From Vibrio albus (GTDB taxonomy: Bacteria > Pseudomonadota > Gammaproteobacteria > Enterobacterales > Vibrionaceae): a stretch of DNA of 64,000 bases. Below, piece by piece: positions 16,964 through 26,580 of the stretch. Below the pieces are notes generated by a model that made no database searches, had not been told where the DNA came from, and worked only from the letters and a program-made list of their open reading frames with translations. The stretch's first letter is position 1, and the number at the start of each line of letters is the position of its first letter. The stretch lies in assembly GCF_003144035.1 (NCBI RefSeq), contig NZ_QFWT01000007.1, positions 177,084 to 241,083 of the forward strand. The letters are read 5' to 3'. The position numbers were made by a program, and so were the translations under genes.

Positions 16964-18073
16964 ATGAGTAGTAACACAGACAATTTAGAAGGGTATTTCC
17001 CTGCTGAGATAGTCAACGAGGCATTTGGCAGCAGGCCATCGACTACTACGTTAATGGATTGCATCTTTTTGCCAGGTAGAATTCCGCGAGACTTAATTAC
17101 AAGGATCAGTGGTAACAAGGCTGAACTTGAGCAACAGCTACTGGCACAAAAGCCTCTTCTATCCACCAGCTTGTCAAAGCCATACTGGAAGAAGGGGACT
17201 AATAAACGTGAATTCGATGCCGTTAGAATCGACGTATACAGTGCTGTCTGCTTGGCCGATGACAGACATCTACTGGAAGGGATCGTTAGTGTAGGGGGGA
17301 TGTACGTAGACCTATCTGGCTTAACGCTTCGCCAGGCTATTGAGCTCGCGCAGATTAATGTCGAACTGGATAAGTTGTCACACCAATACCACAACCTTCT
17401 CGATACAAAAATGTTTAGTGGGGTATACGACTACTTCCTTTGTGACTTCACAACACTGTTTGAGTTCTTGAACCTGAAAAATCAAAAGGCCAACAAGAAC
17501 ACAGTAATGACAAGACTTCAAAGGCTATCACAAATGTTACTGGTCTTGGATTACGAGAAGGATGGTGAAACGCTACCTCACTACCACACGCGAATGAAGC
17601 TGGTGGACAGCAACTACATTCCATTGCTGGTTCTGGATGGGATTAAAAATAAAGGATCTATCAGGGCAGATACGATCACTCACTTCATAGTTGGAGTGCA
17701 TAAGACTTTCACTGCGTCTTTGCGACAAGAGGGAGCTATTAGCCGGAAACGTTTTTTAAAAGTCTACCCGCAGCTAACGGGCAAACATGCTGTTACTGAC
17801 TTCTGTAAATATATTGATGCTCATAAGCGTGAATATGTACATGGTAAGTATCTGAGTCACCTTATTAAAGATTACTATGCCAACAAGGTTAGAGTGTCTA
17901 AACAGCATCTGAGTCGCCATATCAATAACACTATGGCCGAAGTCATTTTGAAAAAGGATGTGTTATTGCGAGATTTCCGATTGCTACTCCAAGAGAAAGT
18001 ACGTGACGATGGTAAGCAAGATATTATGCTGTTGTACCTGGGCGATGAAGAGAAAGAAGAGGTAACGACATGA
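16964..18073 (+). CDS. Putative plasmid replication initiator
   Basis: 369 aa, soluble and helix-rich. It is placed between two iteron arrays and overlaps a RepA-type helicase gene by 4 bp (ATGA), the usual layout of an initiator. Basic segments near 150-200 (FLNLKNQKANKNTVMTRLQR) and 275-330 could be winged-helix DNA-binding units. I do not match it to a named Rep family, so the call rests mainly on context. The helicase partner recalls the RepA/RepC pair of IncQ plasmids, but the protein itself differs. Confidence 0.65.
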   Translation: MSSNTDNLEGYFPAEIVNEAFGSRPSTTTLMDCIFLPGRIPRDLITRISGNKAELEQQLLAQKPLLSTSLSKPYWKKGTNKREFDAVRIDVYSAVCLADDRHLLEGIVSVGGMYVDLSGLTLRQAIELAQINVELDKLSHQYHNLLDTKMFSGVYDYFLCDFTTLFEFLNLKNQKANKNTVMTRLQRLSQMLLVLDYEKDGETLPHYHTRMKLVDSNYIPLLVLDGIKNKGSIRADTITHFIVGVHKTFTASLRQEGAISRKRFLKVYPQLTGKHAVTDFCKYIDAHKREYVHGKYLSHLIKDYYANKVRVSKQHLSRHINNTMAEVILKKDVLLRDFRLLLQEKVRDDGKQDIMLLYLGDEEKEEVTT

Positions 18074-19155
18074 CAACAACACTCCACAATGAGGATGTTA
18101 TCGCTCTAAGCGAAGAAGACATTAATGAAAGTTTAGCCAATTCCAACAAAGAACAGATTTTGAAAGGTTTGTTTCGAGGCAGTGTCGGATTTCTGATCGC
18201 TCCACCTGATTCTGGTAAGAGCTATTTGTCTTTATCAATAGCTTATGAGATGGCTTTGCCAGAGTACCCATTAATTGGTGTACGGGATGAGGAAAACAAA
18301 GTGCTTAGAACTTTGATATGGCCGATCGAAGATTCCTTGCCCGGAACACTTCCGCGTATCAAAGCACATTTGACTGAGTTCTCCACCAGCATCAAAGACC
18401 GATTAAAATCGAGCATTGGGATATACAAGCATTCTGATCCAATTTGTAGTTCAGGCTCATCTAAACATACTAAAGAGTGGGAAGAAGCATCCAGTGCACT
18501 GGAAAAACTTATTGCCACGGCCAAAGGGTACGACTTGGTAGTTATAGATACATTGCGTGATGCAATTGGCTCAGCTGACGTAGTAGATGATGACTATTAC
18601 ATCAGAATTGCTTTGGAGAGGCTTGCCAATGAAGCGAATGTCGCGGTTCTTGTTGTTCACCATCCGACAAAAGATGTGAGCAGAGGAAAGGAGATAATCA
18701 ACAGCGTCTCTGGCTCTGGTTTATCTTCCACTCTCTCAAAGTCAAAACTTCATCTGTATTTAGATCAGTTGATAGACAAGAAAGATGGAACGGTACAAGA
18801 GACTCGTTTGCGTCATATCAAAGCTAACTATGTGCCTTTTGACCAGCAGTGGAGAAAACCGATAAGGCTGCACTGGAGTAACAATTCACTATTGCACGTT
18901 GATCAAGAAGTCGTTATCCAACTTAGAAATGATCAATTAGACGGTGATAGTGATAATGAGAAAAAGCCAGGAGCAGATAAACCAGTTAAAAGACGGTTAT
19001 CGCGTCTTTCAGAAGAGCCAGGATTGATACACAGAGATGACTCCCTTCTATCTGAGGAATCGAAGCGCTTGGCCCAACAAACCAGTCATGGCCCATTTGG
19101 TGGTGGCATGGCATCAGAGCTCTCCGAACTTCGTACTGGTAAGTCCTCCAAGTAA
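18070..19155 (+). CDS. RepA-type replicative helicase / AAA_25 ATPase
   Basis: 361 aa. RecA-like core: Walker A APPDSGKSYL (about 43-52), Walker B LVVIDTLRD (about 157-165) and VLVVHHPTKD (about 193-202), with a conserved His-His-Pro after the strand. This matches the hexameric RepA helicase/AAA_25 family that unwinds plasmid origins. The C-terminal 70 residues are charged and probably disordered. It is coupled to the putative initiator and followed by the main iteron array. Confidence 0.8.
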   Translation: MTTTLHNEDVIALSEEDINESLANSNKEQILKGLFRGSVGFLIAPPDSGKSYLSLSIAYEMALPEYPLIGVRDEENKVLRTLIWPIEDSLPGTLPRIKAHLTEFSTSIKDRLKSSIGIYKHSDPICSSGSSKHTKEWEEASSALEKLIATAKGYDLVVIDTLRDAIGSADVVDDDYYIRIALERLANEANVAVLVVHHPTKDVSRGKEIINSVSGSGLSSTLSKSKLHLYLDQLIDKKDGTVQETRLRHIKANYVPFDQQWRKPIRLHWSNNSLLHVDQEVVIQLRNDQLDGDSDNEKKPGADKPVKRRLSRLSEEPGLIHRDDSLLSEESKRLAQQTSHGPFGGGMASELSELRTGKSSK

Positions 19156-19160
19156 TCCAA

Positions 19161-19381
19161 TTCCTTAAATTAAGCTATTGCTTAACGCCTTTTTCCTAAA
19201 ATTAAGCTATATATACGGATTAAGGCGTTTCCTCATTTTAAGCTTAGATATAGGTGTGTTTCCTAATATTAAGCTATGTGATAGAGATGAACTTCCTAAT
19301 ATTAAGCTTCAATTTCCTAATATTAAGCTTTAGCTTACAGAAACAAAGCTTAAAGTTAGGAAATTTCCTGATATTAAGCTA
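19161..19381 (+). repeat. Main iteron array, probable oriV (eight units)
   Basis: Units of TTTCCTAATATTAAGCTAT or close variants at 19161-19178, 19192-19210, 19228-19246, 19259-19277, 19293-19309, 19313-19332 and 19364-19381, plus one inverted unit (AAGCTTAAAGTTAGGAAA) at 19346-19363 that abuts the last. Spacing is about 20-35 bp, roughly two or three helical turns. The units match those upstream of the initiator gene. Confidence 0.85.
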
Positions 19382-19395
19382 CCTAACACGCTGCA

Positions 19396-19464
19396 TGATC
19401 TTATGATCCTATGGATCTATATATGATCAGTAGCGTTCACCGCTGATGCGGCTTCGCTGATCAC
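19396..19464. other. GATC (Dam site) cluster beside the iterons
   Basis: Four GATC sites fall within about 35 bp (19396-19427) and another near 19460. Such spacing is far above chance and is seen at Dam-controlled origins. The rest of 19382-19651 has no gene. Confidence 0.55.
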
Positions 19465-19651
19465 TCAACTTCGTTTCACTGCTATGAGCAGTAAAACAAA
19501 GTCGAGCGATTCAATTAAAACCCGCTTCCATATTAGCCATTGTTTCATGTCTGTATGCGCCCGTATAGGGCAGTTAAGCATGAAGTTAATCTCTTTGATT
19601 AAGTTGATAATAGAGTCCGTGTAGAAGGTAATTAATGGACTTTAGAAACCA

Positions 19652-22600
19652 GTGGATCATTTTCATACTAACTTAATTGCAAGAGCTTGTTTGTTAGCAC
19701 TTATAGTTCCTAGTGCTGTTTCTGCTCAGTGGCGTATCAATGCCAGTGGTAGTTCAGAAATTGATGCAATGAGATTTGATCTCCCAGAGCAAGCGCATGA
19801 ATTTTTAAGGGACTATAGAATTAACGAGCTCGCAAGCACACACAGCTATGTGAGTGAAAAGCTATACCCGAGTGAAACGTATAGTGATGGAAGACTAATC
19901 TCATGGCTGTGTATGCATCGTAGTGATGCTCCAGGTAGTTATGACCCTGACACTTGTTACTTTGGAGCTCTCTCTGGAACTACACTGACAAAATTCATAA
20001 TTCCTGGGGAGATGACTGATTCTCCACTTCTCAATAGAGATCTTGGTAAACCAGAGACAGAATTGTGCGTTGGAAACCCTATCAACCTAGCTACTGGTAA
20101 TAAATATCAGCAAGAAACCGATTATGTAAGCGCTGGTATGGAGCCTCTTGTATTCACAAGACATTACAACAGCCAGTTAGCGTTGAGTGGTAAACAAAGC
20201 GATGTTGGTATTGGATGGAGCCACAACTATTCAAACAAAGTGATTTTTGACAAAGAAAGTCACGGAGAGAATATGGTTGTCTTGCATCGGCCAGATGGGA
20301 AAGAGTTAGCATTCTACCGGACAAATGCGGTTTGGATGACAACATGGAAAAGTGATGATCGGTTATACAAAGATTCTGGTTGGAGATATCAGAGAGCTGA
20401 TGGTGTTGTCGAACTATATGATAGTAATGGTCAGTTGATACGTATTGTTCATCCATCGGGAAATGAGCTGGATCTGAATTATACCAACGGTAAGTTAGAC
20501 TCTGTTTCTGACAGTTTTGGCCGGACTTTAAGGTTTAGTTATGATCAAGGGAAGATCATAAAGATGATCGACCCTGCTGGACAAATCTTCTCTTACGATT
20601 ATTCGAATGAATTGTTAGTTGCAGTGCATAAACCGGATGCCAATCAGCGACGTTACCACTATGAAGACAGTTTAAACCCAAGCCTTTTGACTGGCCTTAC
20701 GGATGAAAAGGGAAGCAGATTTGCTACGTGGTCTTATGATCCTTCGGGTCGCGCTGTTCTTAGCGAACATAGCAGTGGTGTTGATAGGACAAGTGTTACA
20801 TACAACCCTGATGGCTCGGTTACGGTAACGAATGCTCTAGGTCACGAACAACATTATCTGTTTAGTCGTTATAACGGAAAACTAAAGCCTGACAGTATAC
20901 AGGGTGCTGCATGTACTGGTTTTGCTGGTGGTACGAAGTCGTTTGGCTACGATGCCAACGGTGAGTTGAAGTCTATTATCAATGAAGAAGGCCAATCATT
21001 CTCTTACCAATATGACCAAAGAGGACTTGAAATTTCGAGGACAAGCTCGACTGGTGATACGATCACAACACAATGGCATTCAGAGTTCCCAAAACCAACC
21101 AAAATTACATCGTCATACTTGGTCCAAGAATTTACCTATGACGACCACCAGCGGCTGTTAACGCTTAAATTGATTGACCGAACCAACTCAGATGTCAGGC
21201 AGTGGACATTTGAATATTATCCAGACTCTCTCGGTGTTCCTGGACAACTGAAATCAGTGGATGGTCCTCGGGTGGATGTTGATGATGTAACGCGCTTTGA
21301 ATACGACGCTCAAGCCAACCTAAGCCGAGTTATCAACTCTCTTGGGCACGTAGTGTCATTTGACAATTACGATGCTCATGGAAGGGCTCAGAGCGTCACA
21401 GATGCCAATGGAGTAAGCTACTCGCTTAACTACAACACGTTAGGTCAATTGATTTCTTCTACTGGTCCAGACGGAACTACATTGTGCTCTTACGATGAAT
21501 CAGGACTCTTGGTATCTATCACCTTACCAACCAACAGCACTTTCACTTATGAGTACGATGCAGCTCAGCAGCTTATGGCCGTGATTGATGCAAATGGAAA
21601 TAGACAAAGCATTAATCGAGATTTACTAGGAAATATTGAGCAAGTTGAGCTGAAAGATAACAGTGGTATTGCTCACTGGAAGCAACTGCATAGTTACACT
21701 TTGAATGGTTGGCTTTCGTCAACAACAAATGGAACGGGCAATGTTTATACCTATTCCTATGACAAGACAGCCAACCTGACTGGCAAAGTTGATCCTTCTG
21801 GAAATGCTTATGCCTACCGCTATGATGGTTTTAGCAACCTGCTCCAATCAATTGACCCTGTTAACCGCGCCACTGCAATGCAGTATAACGATAATGCCTT
21901 AGTAACGAGAGTCACTGATCCAAGAGGGCGGAGAACTTACTATTCATACAACGGATATGGCGATGTTCTCTCAGTACAAAGCCCAGACACAGGCACGGCT
22001 CATTACACTTATGACAAGGCTGGAAACCTGATCGGTAAAACAGATGCCAAAGGTCAGGTTTTCACTTATCACTACGACGCGCTTAATCGCCTTTCTTCAA
22101 TCACTGTGGATGGTCAACCTAATGCTAGTGTGACATTCCGCTACGATGAGCCAGAAGCGCTGTATGGGGTAGGGCAGCTTACTTCCATTACAGACGCTTC
22201 TGGCGTATCAAAATACAGTTACACAGCCAGTGGTGAGATAGCCAGCCAAGAACTAATTGTGGATGGCCGCACCTTGTTAACCAATTACACCTATGATGGT
22301 GCAGGGCAGTTGGTGAGTATCGAGTACCCGAGTGGCCGCAAAGCGGTATATCAGCGAAATGTAGCTGGTGAGGTCATTGGCGTTACATTGAAGAATGGTG
22401 TTAACAGCAGAACATTAGTCTCTGACTTGGTACGGAAACCTTTTGGGCCTGTAACTGATCTGACTCATGGAAATGGGCTTTGGGAAGAGCGCCATTACGA
22501 CATGAACTATCAATTGGAGTCTGTACAGGTTGCTGGTGCAATGCACCGCAGTTATCTCTATACGGCCAATAGCAATGTCGATTCAATTACAGACTTAATG

Positions 22601-23803
22601 GATAGTAGCTATAGCCAAACTTTCAATTACGACAAGCTGAGCCGCTTGATTGAGGCTACTGGTGGTTACGGGACCCGAGAGTACACCTACAACTACAACG
22701 GCAACCGGACGGCTATCTACCGCGACGGCGTGAAAGATTCGTACAGCATTGTGTTCAATAGCAATCGCCTAACCAAAACAAGTATTGGCTCGATCACCTA
22801 CAGCTATGATGCAAACGGAAACACGATTGGCCGAGGAACGGATGTCTTTGTCTATGATGCTTTCAATAGATTGACTGAGGCTACGGTCAATGGCGAAACA
22901 TCAATCTATCACTATAACAGTGCTCATCAACGAGTGAGGAAGTCAGCTGGTGGCGTGGATGTGCTTTATGTTTACGGCCTCGATGGCGAGTTATTGGCTG
23001 AGGTGGATGCCGGAACCGGGCAAACCCAGCGCGAATATGTTTGGCTTGACGGCCAGCTGGTGGCTTACCTAGTCGATGGCACCGTCTACCACGTCCATAA
23101 CGATCATTTGGGTACGCCGCAAGCATTGACCGATGAGACCGGAGCCACGGTATGGAAAGCCAGTTACTCTCCGTTCGGCAAAGCGACTGTCACGACAGAA
23201 CAAATCAAGTTCAACTTACGTTTCCCCGGCCAATATTACGACGCTGAGACTGGGCTTCACTACAACTGGCATCGCTACTATGACCCGAATACAGGGATGT
23301 ATATCACCAGTGACCCAATAGGGCTGGCTGGTGGGATTAACACCTATGCCTATGCATTGAATAATCCTGCTATTTACACCGATCCTACTGGTTTATGGGT
23401 TCCGCAAATTATTGGGGCAATGGTTAACATAGGCTTTGAAGGATACAGACAATATCAAACTGGTTCGTTTGATGCGGGGCGACTTCTTGTGGCTGGTGCT
23501 ACGGGGACACTTGGAGGGTTTGGAAGCACTCTAAGGAGAGCTGTATTTTTTGGTGCATCATCAGGCGCTATTGGCAATATGTATATTCAGTTAACTGAAA
23601 AGTCTTCTGGTTGTGATCAAAGGTATCAAAAGAGCCTTGATTTATATCAGGTAGGAAGAAGTGCAATTCTTGGCTCGTTTGGTGGAGCAGTTGGTTTTGG
23701 AGGGGGAATATTAGGCAAAAATATTTTGAGACCACGAGACATAATCGGGGTGGATTTGAAAAAAGGGTTAGTTTTAACTACGAATCGTATGGTTCGGCTA
23801 TAG
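19652..23803 (+). CDS. Secreted RHS-repeat protein with variable toxin-like tip
   Basis: 1383 aa from a GTG. A Sec signal peptide (about 1-25, ending VSAQW) replaces the PAAR/VgrG-linked N-terminus of type VI RHS effectors. A DUF6531-like start (CVGNPINLATGNKYQQETDY) is near residue 150, then YD repeats fill about 270-1150, and the RHS core ends at DPTGLW near 1250. The remaining 134 residues are the polymorphic tip, Gly-rich and hydrophobic (AGATGTLGGFGSTLRRAVFFGASSGAIG spans its centre), which suggests a membrane-acting toxin. The frame ends at 23803, but the -1 frame continues to a stop at 23838 that overlaps the immunity gene, so the tip may be frameshifted. Confidence 0.9.
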   Translation: MDHFHTNLIARACLLALIVPSAVSAQWRINASGSSEIDAMRFDLPEQAHEFLRDYRINELASTHSYVSEKLYPSETYSDGRLISWLCMHRSDAPGSYDPDTCYFGALSGTTLTKFIIPGEMTDSPLLNRDLGKPETELCVGNPINLATGNKYQQETDYVSAGMEPLVFTRHYNSQLALSGKQSDVGIGWSHNYSNKVIFDKESHGENMVVLHRPDGKELAFYRTNAVWMTTWKSDDRLYKDSGWRYQRADGVVELYDSNGQLIRIVHPSGNELDLNYTNGKLDSVSDSFGRTLRFSYDQGKIIKMIDPAGQIFSYDYSNELLVAVHKPDANQRRYHYEDSLNPSLLTGLTDEKGSRFATWSYDPSGRAVLSEHSSGVDRTSVTYNPDGSVTVTNALGHEQHYLFSRYNGKLKPDSIQGAACTGFAGGTKSFGYDANGELKSIINEEGQSFSYQYDQRGLEISRTSSTGDTITTQWHSEFPKPTKITSSYLVQEFTYDDHQRLLTLKLIDRTNSDVRQWTFEYYPDSLGVPGQLKSVDGPRVDVDDVTRFEYDAQANLSRVINSLGHVVSFDNYDAHGRAQSVTDANGVSYSLNYNTLGQLISSTGPDGTTLCSYDESGLLVSITLPTNSTFTYEYDAAQQLMAVIDANGNRQSINRDLLGNIEQVELKDNSGIAHWKQLHSYTLNGWLSSTTNGTGNVYTYSYDKTANLTGKVDPSGNAYAYRYDGFSNLLQSIDPVNRATAMQYNDNALVTRVTDPRGRRTYYSYNGYGDVLSVQSPDTGTAHYTYDKAGNLIGKTDAKGQVFTYHYDALNRLSSITVDGQPNASVTFRYDEPEALYGVGQLTSITDASGVSKYSYTASGEIASQELIVDGRTLLTNYTYDGAGQLVSIEYPSGRKAVYQRNVAGEVIGVTLKNGVNSRTLVSDLVRKPFGPVTDLTHGNGLWEERHYDMNYQLESVQVAGAMHRSYLYTANSNVDSITDLMDSSYSQTFNYDKLSRLIEATGGYGTREYTYNYNGNRTAIYRDGVKDSYSIVFNSNRLTKTSIGSITYSYDANGNTIGRGTDVFVYDAFNRLTEATVNGETSIYHYNSAHQRVRKSAGGVDVLYVYGLDGELLAEVDAGTGQTQREYVWLDGQLVAYLVDGTVYHVHNDHLGTPQALTDETGATVWKASYSPFGKATVTTEQIKFNLRFPGQYYDAETGLHYNWHRYYDPNTGMYITSDPIGLAGGINTYAYALNNPAIYTDPTGLWVPQIIGAMVNIGFEGYRQYQTGSFDAGRLLVAGATGTLGGFGSTLRRAVFFGASSGAIGNMYIQLTEKSSGCDQRYQKSLDLYQVGRSAILGSFGGAVGFGGGILGKNILRPRDIIGVDLKKGLVLTTNRMVRL

Positions 23804-23824
23804 GTTCTGCTGGGGGAACAACAA

Positions 23825-24124
23825 TTGGAAATCAATAATTGGCTTGACTTTGTTTTGTACACATTCATGACTTTAGGTGGGTTGCTTATAGCAATTCCAT
23901 TAGGGATAAGATGCCTTTATGTAGGTCTTGTTGCACTATTTAAATACAAGATTGTGAAATTCAAAAAAGATAGCAATGTGTCAGTGTATGCAAACACATC
24001 TATAGAGCTAGTTCTTTTAGGTATTTTCTGTATTGGAGCTTCTATTTGGTTTCTGTTCTTCGATAAAGGTGGCCACCTCTTACATTACCTTCCGGAAGTG
24101 ATGAGGTTCTTCGCTGGAACATAA
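23825..24124 (+). CDS. Candidate two-TM RHS immunity protein, paralog 1
   Basis: 99 aa from a TTG that overlaps the end of the RHS tip read in the -1 frame. Begins MEINNWLDF; TM segments at about 10-38 and 60-80; ends FDKGGHLLHYLPEVMRFFAGT. Three paralogs follow at 25451, 26581 and 26963. A membrane protein directly after an RHS tip is the usual place of the cognate immunity protein, and membrane location fits a membrane-acting toxin. Function inferred from position. Confidence 0.65.
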   Translation: MEINNWLDFVLYTFMTLGGLLIAIPLGIRCLYVGLVALFKYKIVKFKKDSNVSVYANTSIELVLLGIFCIGASIWFLFFDKGGHLLHYLPEVMRFFAGT

Positions 24125-24131
24125 GGCAGGT

Positions 24132-25076
24132 TACGCTGGTGGTGTGGATGTGCTTTATGTTTACGGCCTCGATGGCGAGTTATTGGCTGAGGTGGATGCC
24201 GGAACCGGGCAAACCCAGCGCGAATATGTTTGGCTTGACGGCCAGCTGGTGGCTTACCTGGTGGATGGCACTGTTTATCACGTCCATAACGATCATTTGG
24301 GTACGCCGCAAGCATTGACCGATGAAACAGGGGCCACGGTATGGAAAGCCAGTTACTCTCCGTTCGGCAAAGCGACTGTCACGACAGAACAAATCAAATT
24401 CAACTTACGTTTCCCCGGCCAGTATTACGACGCAGAGACTGGGCTTCACTACAACTGGCATCGGTACTATGACCCGTCTCTGGGGCGTTACCTGCAATCA
24501 GACCGCCTTGGCTTGTTCGATGGAATGGATACCTATGGGTATGTGCGTGGAAATCCTTTGGTATGGAGTGATCCCACCGGGCAGTTTGTTCCACAGTTAG
24601 CGGGATTTATTGCTGGTGGAGGGGTTTCTGCTTTTAGTTACTGGGAAAAATATAAATGTGGAAGTATTTCAGGAGCTGAATATCTAGCTTCTATCGCTAT
24701 AGGTGCTGGTGCTGGTGCGATTAGCTCTGGAGCATCTGTAATCGACGGAGCCTTAATTGCTTTAGCGGGTAATGTTGCAGAGCAATATTTCGTTGGAGAT
24801 GAGTTTAGCTACTCAAGTATGGGGATGGCTGGCGGAATAGCTGCGCTATCTGGTAAGGCCGGACAAGTCTTAGGTAAATCCTTGTTCCCAAGTAAATACA
24901 TTACTGTGACAGAGCGCAGATGGTACACATTGTTCCTGTATAAGCACAAAAAAACACAAGAGGTCTTCAATGCTGATGGCAGGGCAATAACAGGAAGTGT
25001 TGTAGCGGGTGGTGTCACTGGTGGGATTGCGGCATCGTTTGGATCAAAAGATAAATGTGGGTGTTCAGGTGAATAG
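24132..25076 (+). pseudogene. Orphan (displaced) RHS tip with partial core
   Basis: About 310 codons. The first 110 codons nearly duplicate the end of the upstream RHS core (22948-23284 matches 24132-24469), then a different tip follows DPTGQF. It has no signal peptide or YD repeats, so it cannot be secreted by itself. The tip (about 165 residues) is again Gly/Ala-rich and hydrophobic, ends with CGCSGE and has a soluble stretch WYTLFLYKHKKTQEVFNADGR. Orphan tips act as a store that can recombine onto the full-length RHS gene. Confidence 0.8.
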
Positions 25077-25353
25077 TGAAAAGTTTTTTCAGAAGATTGT
25101 GATATTTGGTGCATATAGCCTGATAGCTTTGATTGTTGTCTTTGCTATTGGTGCATTGCTCTATGTTAACGAGGTTAACAATGGAGTTGGGGATATAATG
25201 TCCCTGATAGCTAAAGCAGGCGTGTTTATTTTGGTTGTGACACCAATTCCTTTGCTTGTAAATAACTATCTCCGGAACAAGATAACCTTGTTTCAGTTTG
25301 TTTTTTCTCTTCTTTTATTGGGAAGTGTTGGTGTCGGATTTTTCTTTGGCTGA
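25069..25353 (+). CDS. Candidate immunity protein for the orphan tip (three TM)
   Basis: 94 aa from a GTG that overlaps the orphan tip stop by 8 bp. Three hydrophobic segments (about 10-30, 42-62, 73-93). Overlap with the tip gene and its membrane nature point to an immunity role. Its 3' end is partly duplicated at 25801-25830. Confidence 0.65.
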   Translation: MNSEKFFQKIVIFGAYSLIALIVVFAIGALLYVNEVNNGVGDIMSLIAKAGVFILVVTPIPLLVNNYLRNKITLFQFVFSLLLLGSVGVGFFFG

Positions 25354-25364
25354 CTGGCCCACCA

Positions 25365-25440
25365 GCGGGGTTAAGCCTGCTGGTGGCGTGGATGTGCTCT
25401 ATCTTTATGGCCTAGATGGCGAGTTATTGGCGCGGCTTTG
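25365..25440 (+). repeat. RHS core fragment 1
   Basis: Encodes PAGGVDVLYLYGLDGELLA, the same segment as residue about 1100 of the RHS protein, then ends ARLWG and runs into the next immunity gene. It is a scar of recombination at the RHS core. Confidence 0.8.
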
Positions 25441-25450
25441 GGGACTGTTT

Positions 25451-25750
25451 ATGGAAATCAATAGTTGGTTCGATTTTATTATATACACAATTTATTTTTT
25501 TGGGGTGGTGGTGATTATCCTACCTGTAGGGGCTATTTTTCTTTGGTTAACATTGAAGAACCTAATAAAAATGAGACTACCTAAATATGAAAGAAAGCAC
25601 TACAAGTATTTCTTTGCAAGAAACGTACTTGAAGTATGTATTGCTGGGGGGGGTTCCGCTATTTTTTCTGTTTGGTATTTGTTTTTTGCTAAAGGCGGAA
25701 ATTTATTTCTCTATCCAATGGAAGTAATGACATTTTTTTTAGGCAGTTGA
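25451..25750 (+). CDS. Candidate two-TM RHS immunity protein, paralog 2
   Basis: 99 aa, starts MEINSWFDFIIYT, and ends KGGNLFLYPMEVMTFFLGS. Same length and layout as paralog 1 but the most diverged in the set. Preceded by an RHS core fragment rather than by a tip, so it is an orphan immunity gene. Confidence 0.6.
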   Translation: MEINSWFDFIIYTIYFFGVVVIILPVGAIFLWLTLKNLIKMRLPKYERKHYKYFFARNVLEVCIAGGGSAIFSVWYLFFAKGGNLFLYPMEVMTFFLGS

Positions 25751-25800
25751 TGGTGTGGTTCAGGCTCTGGCATTGTTCCAACGGCAGTTTGATATTGGTA

Positions 25801-25893
25801 AGTGTTGGTGTCGGATTTCTCTTTAGCTGACTGGCCCACCAGCGGGTTAAGCCTGCTGGTGGTGTAGATGTGCTCTATCTTTATGGCCTAATG
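25801..25893 (+). repeat. RHS core fragment 2 with duplicated immunity-gene end
   Basis: About 90 bp that repeat 25324-25413: the last codons of the three-TM immunity gene, a spacer (CTGACTGGCCCACCAGCGGG) and the RHS segment GGVDVLYLYGL. This shows the array grew by duplication that carried immunity-gene ends with the core piece. Confidence 0.75.
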
Positions 25894-25965
25894 GGTCGCG
25901 CTGGGTGTTACATCCGGGAACGTAGCAAGTAATGTGATTGCCAATCTACCATAAGGGTTTCAGCT

Positions 25966-26220
25966 ATGAAAAATAGAAGCATTACAACATTCATTTTGAT
26001 ATTTGTTGTTCCCATCTTTCTTATAGGAGTGGGGATTGGGTCAATTGGAGGATTTATCGCGCAATGGCTTGCGCAGATATTTGAGCTATATGAGAACGAA
26101 TCTAAGTACGAAATGGTTTTTTGGGCGTTTTTTATTATAGGGGCTGTCATGGGCGGAGTTGGTGGAATCCAAGCTCTATTCCAATTCATCAGACAGAAAA
26201 AGAATGGTGCCAGGAAATGA
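25966..26220 (+). CDS. Candidate immunity protein, two TM, unknown family
   Basis: 84 aa with TM segments near 7-30 and 48-72. Unlike the 99-aa paralogs. Located in the immunity array, after an RHS fragment. The next gene's ATG overlaps its stop (ATGA). Confidence 0.5.
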   Translation: MKNRSITTFILIFVVPIFLIGVGIGSIGGFIAQWLAQIFELYENESKYEMVFWAFFIIGAVMGGVGGIQALFQFIRQKKNGARK

Positions 26221-26568
26221 TCTGGCTTAATACCGCGCTTTTTTTTGACGTACTCGCTGGTGTTTGTCGCTGGATTTATTGCTTATGCCGGTATCCTTTC
26301 TATGACAGGAAGATCTGCAAAGGTAGTTAGGGTGATAGGAGGAGGGTCGGCATACTTATTTTTTGCTGCACTTCTTGTATCGCCATTGTTTTGGAGCGCA
26401 GATTTCACAAGCGAATTTCGTAACATGGTTAAAGCCGACGACATATACTTCGTCTACTTTTTTGTCTGCTACGCATTATCCATTGTTCCAGGAGCGCTGA
26501 TGTTTAAAAGAAAATATCTGCCTGGCCTGAAAAAGCTAGGGTATTTCGCTAAGCGAGGTGGGCGGTAA
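26217..26568 (+). pseudogene. Membrane immunity-like gene interrupted at a T8 tract
   Basis: ATG 26217 overlaps the previous stop and reads MIWLNTALFF, then leaves frame. The main frame from a TTG at 26245 reads TYSLVFVAGFIAYAG and continues for 107 codons with three TM segments. One T less in the run of eight T's (26239-26246) would join both parts into a 117-aa protein. This is a slip mutation, phase variation or a sequencing error. Confidence 0.55.
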
Positions 26569-26580
26569 GAGGAGCAGCTT

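Noticed and set aside
16798..19381. Regular repeats as a CRISPR array
   Set aside because: Units are iteron-sized, irregularly spaced, AT-rich and flank replication genes; no cas genes and no repeat-spacer periodicity.
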